Source: a virus. From it: a stretch of DNA of 35,140 nucleotides. The stretch covers positions 1 through 35,140 of the IMG/VR virus record IMGVR_UViG_3300025695_000051; one strand, 5' to 3'. Position numbers and translations under genes: made by a program. Every line of letters starts with the position of its first letter. Position 1 is the stretch's first letter. This document shows positions 7,801 through 13,882 of this stretch, piece after piece. The notes below the pieces were generated by a model that did not search any database, was not told the DNA's origin, and saw only the letters and a program-made list of their open reading frames with translations.

Positions 7801-10800
7801 CGTAATACAATGTTCTTGTATAGTTACCAGTATAATACAATGTACGAGTGTAGTCACCAGTGAAATCGCCAGTATAATAACCTGTACGAGTATAGTCTCC
7901 TACGTAGTATAATGTACGTGTATAGTCACCAGTATAATACAATGTACGCGCATAACTATTAACACGTGAATAACCAACAACACGTGAATAGTTTGCATTA
8001 CCTATATAATTTCCTACATAGGTTGTTTCTCGTCCCATATTATAATAATTATAAGTGTCATAACCATCAAAATATGAACCATCAAACGATCCTCTTCTAT
8101 AATTCACACCATTCATTGTTAATTGTGTTACTGCCAGTGCGGCCGAATGGGTGCTATAGTTAAAGTATTCGTTTTCATATACGTCAAAAGGATAAGAAGA
8201 ACCTTCTATCCAATATAAAATAATAGTCGCACTTCCATCTTCATATAATTGAACTTGCCATTCAATATCAACAATAGGAGAATCAGGTGAAGCATCTAAT
8301 TGGTCGTTCCAACCTACATAATCTCCAGCAAAGGTTCCAGTCGTACGACTATATGAAATTACACGTGAATAATATAAAATACGAGAATAGTAACCAGTCC
8401 CTGTACTTGTACGAGTATAGTAACCAGTTGCAGTTCTTGTTCTTTGATAGTTCAATGTACGAGTTGATGTACGTGTTGAGTTACGAGTATAGTTACCAGT
8501 TGCGGTTCTAATACGTGTGTAAGTACCAGTTGCTGTTCTTGTACGTGTGTAAGTACCAGTTGCTGTTCTTGTGCGAGTATAGTTACCAGTTGCGGTTCTG
8601 ATACGAGTATAGTTACCAACAAAGTCTCCTGTATAATAACCAGTACGAGCATAACCGTCAGTACGTGTTGATGTACGAGTAGATGTTCTTTGATAATCAA
8701 GTGTACGTGTTGATGTACGTGTACTTGTTCTTTGGTAGTTCAATGTACGAGTTGATACACGTGTACTATTACGAGCATAAGCACTATAACGAGTACGACC
8801 ATAGTTACCTACGAATCCACGAGCATAGTTGCCTGTATAGTTACCAGCGAATGCACGAGCATAGTTACCAGTGAAATCGCCTGTATAGTTGCCGACAAAC
8901 GTTCTTGAATAGTTACCGACATAATCACCAGCAAAACCACGAGCATAGTTACCAACGAAATCACCAGCGAATGCACGAGCATAGTTACCAGTATAGTCAC
9001 CAGTAAACAATCTAGAATAGTTACCGGCAAAGTTACCCGTATATCCTTGAAATCTATCACGTGTGTAAGAGACCATAGAATCACGTGTTGATGTACGAGC
9101 ATATGCAGAACTACGAGTACGAGTACTATCACGAGTAGATGTACGAGCATAGTTACCAACGAAATCACCAGCGAATGCGCGTGAGTAGTTACCAATGAAA
9201 GAACGAGAATAGTTACCAGTGAATGTACGATTATAATTACCAGTAAAGTTACCTGTATAAACTACAGTCTTATCACGTGTGTATGATGATACACGACCAC
9301 GAGTATAGTTACCTATAAAGTCGCCTGTAAAGTTTGTAACTCGGTCTCTTGCGTATGAACTAATTCTTAGTCTTGAATAGTTACCTACATAATCACCTGC
9401 ATATGTAGAAACACGGTTACGTGAATACGAACTAATTCTTAGTCTTGAATAGTTACCTACAAAGTCACCCGTAAATATTGTATTTCTATCACGTGTGTAG
9501 GTAGAATATCTTGCACGACTATAAGCAGAGAAACGTGCACGTGCTGATAGACGAGTATAATTTGAAACACGTGTTCTAGCATAATCTCCTATGTAATCTC
9601 CAATATAATTTGAACTACGGGTACGAGTGTAATTAGAATTACGTGTACGAGTATAAGCAGAGAAACGTGCACGTGCTGATAGACGGGTGTATGTTGAAGT
9701 ACGCAGACGAGCATAATTACCTATAAAGTTACCAATATAGTTGCCCGCAAAAACTGTTGTATATGTAGATGTACGTAATCTAGAATATGTACTACTACGG
9801 TCAAGCGTAGAGTTACGAGTATATGATGAAATACGTGTGCGAGTAAAATCGCCTATGAAGTTTCCTACAAAGTCTCTTACAGAATTACGTGTGTAAGAAG
9901 ATGTACGAAGTCTTGCATAGTCACCAATAAAGTCACGCGTAAAAGTAGATGTACTGTTTCTAGTGTAGTTACTGTTACGTGTTCTTGTGTATTCACCAAT
10001 AAAGTTACCCGCAAATTCTCCCACAAAGTCGCGACTGTAATTACCAATAAAGTCACGAGTGAAGTTACCAGTATAGTTACCAGCGAAGTCACGTGTAAAT
10101 GTATCTGTCGAGTTTCGGGTGTATGCAGAATTACGATTGGTGATATATGCTGATACTCTATCTCTTGAATAAGAAGATGTGCGAGTACGAGTATAAGATA
10201 CCTCTGAAGTTGTGCGACGTGTATTTGTTGCAACACCTCTTGCCGCCCAAACGCCTGGATCTGTAGGCGCACCTTGTGTTGAAGAACGTAATTGATAAGA
10301 ACCAATTGCACCAGACTTACCACGCAACGTTTTGCAATGTTGCCCCAATGTGTATGTGATTTTATTTACTGGAAGTTCTTGAAGTCCATCATAGTTTTCG
10401 CCACTATACTTTACGCCCATTGGCAATAGTTGTGTAGGCGCAGTCATTGATTGACGTTGATATATGTTGTAGTTTACTGTGTTGCCGTTACCTAGTGTAT
10501 CAGAGAATACATTACTAACCGCACTTGCATATTCTCCAGAAGGAGCAGTAGAACCTAATCTATATGAACCTGGATAGTCAGAAGTTGCAATACGAGAATT
10601 TAGACGAGTAGCAAGTGTGTCCATGTCCGAGTCGGTCATCTCATGGAAACCTACATTACCAGATGTGTTATAACCTATAGGACGTTGATAATTTAGACCA
10701 GAGTAATCAGCATCATTATTACGTTGATATAAAGTAGTTGTCGTCGAACCCGCAGTGATTGCAGTAGCAGGGTGTGTACCGTCTGCTTCGTTATAGTAAG

Positions 10801-10987
10801 TATCGGTGAATGCACCAATAGAAACAGCACCAGAAGAAGATGTTGTAATATCACCTGCGTCTGAACCACTACTATTTTTGAGTTGGATACCAGCGAGATA
10901 TGCAAGATAATTCTCCTCTGTCGGAGTCATTTCCTGCATATCGCCCTGTGCGTTATATAACTTTAATGGTATGTTTGATGCCGCCAC
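4892..10987 (-). CDS. Giant tetrapeptide-repeat virion/adhesin-like protein with PA14 domain, 2031 aa
   Basis: Residues 1-260 are a non-repetitive N-terminal domain, homologous to the 944-residue neighbour (IPLKLYNAQGDMQEM; YLAYLAGIQL; NSRIATSDYPGSYRL; STQGAPTDPGVW). Then come tetrapeptide arrays at about 262-887, 993-1232 and 1626-2008, built of units such as AGNY, TGDF, SRDF, TRTR and YSAY. Set into them are a domain of about 105 residues shared with the neighbour (888-992), a PA14-type domain (about 1236-1415) and a jelly-roll-like domain (about 1418-1625) with sugar-binding-module appearance. The last residues ETYTLYVRTS are identical to the neighbour's. The start is GTG 10987 with AGAGAAG 6 bases away and an exact late promoter 34 bases upstream. 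There is no signal peptide, as expected for a virion protein. A long adhesive appendage is my inference; similar Y/R repeat proteins of unknown role occur in marine myoviruses. Confidence 0.85.
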   Translation of the reverse strand: MAASNIPLKLYNAQGDMQEMTPTEENYLAYLAGIQLKNSSGSDAGDITTSSSGAVSIGAFTDTYYNEADGTHPATAITAGSTTTTLYQRNNDADYSGLNYQRPIGYNTSGNVGFHEMTDSDMDTLATRLNSRIATSDYPGSYRLGSTAPSGEYASAVSNVFSDTLGNGNTVNYNIYQRQSMTAPTQLLPMGVKYSGENYDGLQELPVNKITYTLGQHCKTLRGKSGAIGSYQLRSSTQGAPTDPGVWAARGVATNTRRTTSEVSYTRTRTSSYSRDRVSAYITNRNSAYTRNSTDTFTRDFAGNYTGNFTRDFIGNYSRDFVGEFAGNFIGEYTRTRNSNYTRNSTSTFTRDFIGDYARLRTSSYTRNSVRDFVGNFIGDFTRTRISSYTRNSTLDRSSTYSRLRTSTYTTVFAGNYIGNFIGNYARLRTSTYTRLSARARFSAYTRTRNSNYTRTRSSNYIGDYIGDYARTRVSNYTRLSARARFSAYSRARYSTYTRDRNTIFTGDFVGNYSRLRISSYSRNRVSTYAGDYVGNYSRLRISSYARDRVTNFTGDFIGNYTRGRVSSYTRDKTVVYTGNFTGNYNRTFTGNYSRSFIGNYSRAFAGDFVGNYARTSTRDSTRTRSSAYARTSTRDSMVSYTRDRFQGYTGNFAGNYSRLFTGDYTGNYARAFAGDFVGNYARGFAGDYVGNYSRTFVGNYTGDFTGNYARAFAGNYTGNYARGFVGNYGRTRYSAYARNSTRVSTRTLNYQRTSTRTSTRTLDYQRTSTRTSTRTDGYARTGYYTGDFVGNYTRIRTATGNYTRTRTATGTYTRTRTATGTYTRIRTATGNYTRNSTRTSTRTLNYQRTRTATGYYTRTSTGTGYYSRILYYSRVISYSRTTGTFAGDYVGWNDQLDASPDSPIVDIEWQVQLYEDGSATIILYWIEGSSYPFDVYENEYFNYSTHSAALAVTQLTMNGVNYRRGSFDGSYFDGYDTYNYYNMGRETTYVGNYIGNANYSRVVGYSRVNSYARTLYYTGDYTRTLYYVGDYTRTGYYTGDFTGDYTRTLYYTGNYTRTLYYAGNYTRTLYYVGDYTRTLYYTGDYARTSTRTSTRTLYYTRTNYFAGNFVGNYTRTGYYGGNYVGDYTRTGYYTGDFTGNYARAFAGNYSRTRNSAYARTSTRTRYSAYARNSTRSSVRNRVSAYARTSTRTRYSAYARTSTRSRYSAYSAVYSRARYSAYSRISTRDSIVTSSMDATGDLTYELYNWSGGHPTTEHGMDDMIQNASLVSTGAHTGPLSWGSGAQTWTMPTTGIVSGTVTGYPSYATLTSYYAIVYKGWIYAPSTGTYEFSCDGDDAMDVKVNGTIVASWYGGHGFGSYGSRTDGSISLTQGWHSFEARFEEQGGGDGIAVGWLKPGGSWEIIPAANFEPLTGTTYSDQSNLLATYFPEWTVGTGSATNYGQNGDGNKRIVGQSPKGTDIIWETSNQDATSNADGGWNTSNFPVDATQIHRFSVWVKRPVKGNGHFYFGYYAKNSSGTNLSGNYYSEVNVNWNDWPYSNADRDNWYLVVFYAGPSGYTVPSDSGVYNIAGENIHSVGNTTWPAGTTQANHRTYLYYSTDTATVQQWWEPRVDDMSHPLAPSVTDLIGLSGNYTRTFAGNFTGDYARNFAGNYIGDFVGEYTRTSTRTRYSAYARTRNSSYSRNRVSAYARTRVTDYTGNFIGNYNRTFTGNYSRNSTAVFAGNFIGNYTRGFSGQYARLSTRTSSQTFVGEYTRGFSGQYSRTRITDYTGNFIGNYSRLFTGDYTRLFAGDYIGNYARNFVGEYTRNSVRTSVRNFTGDYTRNFAGNYTRLFAGDYIGNYSRNFIGEYSRDRQTDFVGEYTGNFSRDFIGNYSRAFTGDFTGNYVRNFIGNYTRDRLQTFVGDFTGNYTRDFIGEYSRLRTSNYIGDFTGDYTRDFVGNYSRISVRTSVRTRVSAFTRTRASAYTQDFTRDRTSSYIGDFTGNYSRTFVGNYSRSFIGNYQRNFIGNYTGTTIDSGTEIIETYTLYVRTS
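4964..6112 (-). repeat. Tetrapeptide-repeat array, block 3 of the 2031-aa protein
   Basis: This encodes residues about 1626-2008 as back-to-back four-residue units with R or G at position 2 and Y or F at position 4 (for example AGNY, TRDF, IGEY, SRAF), interrupted by xRxR-xSxY octets. A 41-base segment is repeated exactly at 5465-5505 and 5597-5637, 132 bases apart (11 tetrads). Synonymous codons vary between units, so the pattern is held at protein level. Confidence 0.85.
6113..6735 (-). other. Jelly-roll-like domain (residues about 1418-1625) of the 2031-aa protein
   Basis: A non-repetitive segment beginning DQSNLLATYFPEWTVGTGS, with TDIIWETSNQ, RFSVWVKRPVKGNGHFYFGY, DNWYLVVFYAGPSG and TYLYYSTDTATVQQWWEPRVD. 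The alternating hydrophobic strands and ending 'V..WWEPRVD' look like the beta-jelly-roll concanavalin/CBM-like domains placed in phage fibre proteins. Family assignment is by pattern only. Confidence 0.5.
6745..7282 (-). other. PA14-type domain (residues about 1236-1415) of the 2031-aa protein
   Basis: The segment contains the PA14 signature in order: YKGWIYAPSTGTYEFSCDGD, DDAMDVKVNGTIVASW, then GSISLTQGWHSFEARFEEQG and IAVGWLKPGGSWEIIPAANF. PA14 domains bind carbohydrates in many adhesins and toxins. The D-D-A-M pair (CDGDDAM) corresponds to the usual calcium/sugar-binding D-D strand. It is flanked directly by repeat array on the N-terminal side. Confidence 0.75.
7292..8011 (-). repeat. Tetrapeptide-repeat array, block 2 of the 2031-aa protein
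   Basis: This encodes residues about 993-1232. Part of it has a ten-residue variant unit (TGNYTRTLYY type, 4+4+2). The rest uses ARTS-TRTR-YSAY twelve-residue blocks. Exact DNA repeats: 7398-7429 with 7482-7513 (84 bases apart), and 7571-7608 with 7859-7896 (288 bases apart, spanning the ten-residue units). Confidence 0.85.
8011..8327 (-). repeat. Inserted domain shared by the two repeat giants, copy 1
   Basis: This encodes residues about 888-992 (GWND onward, EWQVQLYEDGSATIILYW, LAVTQLTMNGVNYRRG, YFDGYDTYNYY, then TTYVGNY). It interrupts the tetrad array. The 944-residue protein has the same domain at 11940-12274. Positions 8091-8140 are identical, base for base, to 12011-12060 (50 bases), far above similarity in the surrounding arrays. 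Confidence 0.85.
8327..10204 (-). repeat. Tetrapeptide-repeat array, block 1 of the 2031-aa protein
   Basis: This encodes residues about 262-887, the longest array: xGNY/xGDF, xRxF, and xRxR-xSxY units in one four-residue register, with a ten-residue TRTRTATGNY variant near 8480-8600. Exact DNA repeats: 9357-9389 with 9429-9461 (72 bases), and 9521-9553 with 9653-9685 (132 bases). These offsets are multiples of 12. Confidence 0.85.
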
Positions 10988-10993
10988 TAATCA

Positions 10994-11000
10994 CTTCTCT
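10994..11000 (-). promoter_or_regulatory. Ribosome binding site deciding the GTG start of the 2031-aa gene
   Basis: AGAGAAG on the minus strand lies 6 bases before GTG 10987. There is no in-frame ATG nearby that would keep the N-terminal residues homologous to the neighbouring 944-residue protein. Confidence 0.55.
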
Positions 11001-11020
11001 ATTCTAAAAACTTATACGTT

Positions 11021-11028
11021 TATTTATA
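11021..11028 (-). promoter_or_regulatory. T4-type late promoter (TATAAATA) for the 2031-aa gene
   Basis: Exact TATAAATA on the minus strand in the 50-base gap between the two repeat giants, about 34 bases before the GTG start at 10987. The larger giant can therefore be transcribed separately from its paralogue. Confidence 0.7.
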
Positions 11029-11037
11029 AAGAATTAA

Positions 11038-13872
11038 TTATGACGTTCTTACATACAACGTATAAGTTTCTACATTTGATGATGTAGGTTGAATTGTACC
11101 AGATACATAATTACCAATGAAATTGCGTGAATAATTACCAACGAAATTTCTTGCGTATTCACCTGTATAATCTCCTGCATATGTTGAATTACGTGTACGT
11201 GTGTAATCAGCACTATATGTAGAGGTACGTTCTCTTGTATATGCTGAACTACGGTCTCTTGTATACGCAGATGTTCTAAGTCTAGTATAACTTGAAACAC
11301 GACCACGAGTAAAGACACGCGAGTAATTACCAGCAAAATCTCTTGTATAATTTGATACACGTGTGCGAGTAAAGTTACGTGAGTAATTGCCCGCATAAAT
11401 TGAATTACGTGTACGTGTATAGTTACGTGAGTATTCTCCTACGAAATCTCCAGCGTAATCTCTTGAGTAATTCCCTACAGAGTCTCTAAAAGTATTACGT
11501 GTAAAGGCACGACTATATGCTTCAAGGTCATCACGTGTAGAGGTTCTTGTACGTAAACGAGCATAATCACCAACGTATTCACCAGCGAAGTCACGAGAAT
11601 AATCACCAGTGTAATCACCAGCGAAGTCTCTTGAAAAACCACCAGAATATTCACCAATATAGTCACCAGTGAACTGACCACCGAATCCACGTGAATAGTT
11701 AGATGCACGAGAACGAGTAAAGGTACCAGTATAGTTACCTATGTAGTCTGCCACAGGATTTGCAACATCGCCTTCGAATCTACTTCTTACAAAGACACGA
11801 CTATATTCGCCAGCGAAGTCACGAGAATAACTTGAACTACGGTCACGTGTAAAGACACGACTATAATTACCTGTAAAGTCTCCTGTTACACCAGTACTAA
11901 ATCTTGAACGAGTAAAGTTTCTTGTATAATTTCCTACATAGGTTAGTTCTCGTTCAATTTTATAAAAATTAAAAGTCTCATAACCATCAAAATAAGATGA
12001 AAGTTGAGCACCTCTTCTATAATTCACACCATTCATTGTTAATTGTGTTACTGCCAGTGCTTCAGCATGGGTGTCATAGTTAACCTCGTAATTGTTATAG
12101 TCATTATAATCATTTTCTACCCAATATAATATAATCGTTGCGGCCGGTGATGCGTTATCATATAATTGAACTTGCCATTCAACAAAATTAATAGCAGGAT
12201 CAGAAAATGTCAATCCTTGATCAACACCAGTATAATATGCTGGGTCGTTCCAACCTACATAATCTCCAACATAGACACGCGAGTAATTGCCTACGTATTC
12301 TTGACGAATAAAGAAACGAGTGTATTCGCCAGCGAAGTCACGAGAATAACTTGAACTACGGTCACGTGTATAGTTACGTGAGTAATTGCCTACGTATTCT
12401 GAACGAATAAAGATACGACTATATCCTATAGTAAAGTCACGAGAATAACTTGAATATCTAATACGACTACTTTCCCGACTATATTCACCAACAAAGTCAC
12501 GAGAATAAATTGAATATCTTATTCTTGCTGAAATACGTGTATAGTTTGACACACGTGTTCTGTTTGAGATACGTGTATATTCACCAATAAAGTTACCAGC
12601 GAAGTCGCCTGTATACGTACCTACATATTCTCTAGAGTAGTTGCCTGTAAAGTCACCAATAAAGTTACCAGCGAAGGCGCTTACACGAGTACGAGTTGAT
12701 GTACGTGAGAAGTCTCTTGAGAAATTGCCAGTAAAATCACGACTATAATTACCAATGTATGCTCTTGCATAATTACCCGCAAAGTTTCTTGTATAACCTG
12801 AATTACGGGTACGTGTATAGTTACGTGCGTAATTACCAGTAAATGTTCTATTATAATTACCTGTAAACACACGACTATAATTACCAGCAAATGCTCTATT
12901 ATAGTTACCCGTAAAATCACGAGTATAGTTTCCAGTATAATTACCAGCGAAGTCTTGCGAAGTCGTTCTTGTTGATATACGAGTATAATTAGAATTTCTA
13001 TTACGTGTATATGCACTTGGACGAACACGTGTATAGTCAACACCAACAATATCACGAATAGTATTAATTGCAGTACCGCGAGATGACCAAGTACCTGTGT
13101 CAGTTGGTGCGCCTTGTGTACCAGAACGAATTAAGTAAGAACCGATGTTACCATTTACTGCACGACGAGTCTTGGCACGTTGACCAATGGTTTCTTGAAT
13201 CTGCCTGTTCGTTAACTTAGTAAGACCTTGATAATCACCAGTGTCACCACCACTTCTCTTAATACCCATAAGAGATGATACGCCACCTTTCCAATCTTTG
13301 ATTGGATTAGGTGCTGACATTGATGTTCTACGCCAGATGTGATACGATGACAAGATATTACCTGCTCCAGTATCTGAGTCACCTTCTTTATCTTGCAATA
13401 CATTAGGAATTAAAATATCCCATTCGGAAGATGGCGCAGAAGATGATAATCGTAATGCTCCAGGATATTCAGATGTTGCAATACGACTATTGATTTGGTC
13501 TGTAAAAGTATCTAAATCAGCGTCAGATAATTCATAGATATTGTTTTGATAATGAGCAATAGGTTTACGCCAGTCACTATCATTCTCAAGTGCAGTACCT
13601 TGATTAGAATATACTGTAGTTGTGGTTGTAGTTACACTCCCAGATTCGTATGGGTGTACACCTGTCGAAGCAGGGTAGAATGTATCTGTTAATGAACCAA
13701 TTGCAAGATTGCCCGCAGAAGTAAGCGACAACAATCCTACATCGTCGCTATCTGCTTGTGCGAGTTGAAGTCCAGCGAGATATGCAACGAAGTTTTTCTC
13801 CGTTGCATTTATCTGTTGTAAACCACCGTCACTATCTCGAAGTTTTAACGGTAATGTCTTATTGTCTGACAT
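11038..13872 (-). CDS. Tetrapeptide-repeat virion/adhesin-like protein, 944 aa (paralogue of the 2031-aa protein)
   Basis: The N-terminal 276 residues are non-repetitive and align with the larger giant (LPLKLRDSDGGLQQI; FVAYLAGLQL; NSRIATSEYPGALRL; GTQGAPTDTGTW). Arrays of four-residue units (TGNY, SRDF, AGEY, TRTR) fill residues about 277-533 and 645-923, with the shared inserted domain between (534-644). It ends ETYTLYVRTS like its paralogue. There is no PA14 domain. The protein is rich in Tyr, Arg, Gly, Asn, Ser and Thr and nearly free of Cys and His in the arrays. It starts at ATG 13872 with AAGGAAG 5-6 bases away, 10 bases after the stop of the 1032-residue gene, so it probably belongs to the same transcript. 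The role is unknown; a filamentous or adhesive virion component is inferred from neighbours and composition. Confidence 0.85.
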   Translation of the reverse strand: MSDNKTLPLKLRDSDGGLQQINATEKNFVAYLAGLQLAQADSDDVGLLSLTSAGNLAIGSLTDTFYPASTGVHPYESGSVTTTTTTVYSNQGTALENDSDWRKPIAHYQNNIYELSDADLDTFTDQINSRIATSEYPGALRLSSSAPSSEWDILIPNVLQDKEGDSDTGAGNILSSYHIWRRTSMSAPNPIKDWKGGVSSLMGIKRSGGDTGDYQGLTKLTNRQIQETIGQRAKTRRAVNGNIGSYLIRSGTQGAPTDTGTWSSRGTAINTIRDIVGVDYTRVRPSAYTRNRNSNYTRISTRTTSQDFAGNYTGNYTRDFTGNYNRAFAGNYSRVFTGNYNRTFTGNYARNYTRTRNSGYTRNFAGNYARAYIGNYSRDFTGNFSRDFSRTSTRTRVSAFAGNFIGDFTGNYSREYVGTYTGDFAGNFIGEYTRISNRTRVSNYTRISARIRYSIYSRDFVGEYSRESSRIRYSSYSRDFTIGYSRIFIRSEYVGNYSRNYTRDRSSSYSRDFAGEYTRFFIRQEYVGNYSRVYVGDYVGWNDPAYYTGVDQGLTFSDPAINFVEWQVQLYDNASPAATIILYWVENDYNDYNNYEVNYDTHAEALAVTQLTMNGVNYRRGAQLSSYFDGYETFNFYKIERELTYVGNYTRNFTRSRFSTGVTGDFTGNYSRVFTRDRSSSYSRDFAGEYSRVFVRSRFEGDVANPVADYIGNYTGTFTRSRASNYSRGFGGQFTGDYIGEYSGGFSRDFAGDYTGDYSRDFAGEYVGDYARLRTRTSTRDDLEAYSRAFTRNTFRDSVGNYSRDYAGDFVGEYSRNYTRTRNSIYAGNYSRNFTRTRVSNYTRDFAGNYSRVFTRGRVSSYTRLRTSAYTRDRSSAYTRERTSTYSADYTRTRNSTYAGDYTGEYARNFVGNYSRNFIGNYVSGTIQPTSSNVETYTLYVRTS
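11104..11940 (-). repeat. Tetrapeptide-repeat array, block 2 of the 944-aa protein
   Basis: This encodes residues about 645-923 in four-residue units (SRDF, AGDY, TGDY, TRTR, NSxY), with a short interruption GDVANPVADYIG near 11745-11770. The units are less alike at DNA level than in the larger giant. Confidence 0.85.
11940..12274 (-). repeat. Inserted domain shared by the two repeat giants, copy 2
   Basis: This encodes residues about 534-644 (GWND, EWQVQLYDN, IILYWVEN, LAVTQLTMNGVNYRRG, YFDGYETFNFY, LTYVGNY). Positions 12011-12060 are identical to 8091-8140. Both copies are entered through GDYVGWND and left through TYVGNY, so the borders are the same. Confidence 0.85.
12274..13044 (-). repeat. 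Tetrapeptide-repeat array, block 1 of the 944-aa protein
   Basis: This encodes residues about 277-533: xGNY/xRxF units such as TGNY-NRAF-AGNY-SRVF, plus xRxR-xSxY octets. The register is four residues with aromatic at position 4 and R or G at position 2. Confidence 0.85.
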
Positions 13873-13882
13873 TTATCTTCCT

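Noticed and set aside
8452-9195. Alternative minus-strand frames rich in Leu/Val/Thr within the arrays (also near 9877-10323, 11070-11396 and 12681-13055)
   Set aside because: They are frame-shifted readings of the same repeat DNA. The four-residue register and matching N- and C-terminal domains fix the true frame.
4964-10204. CRISPR-like or tandem-repeat array at DNA level
   Set aside because: Repeats are coding, degenerate at synonymous sites, without fixed spacers or palindromic units, and in register with a single long frame.
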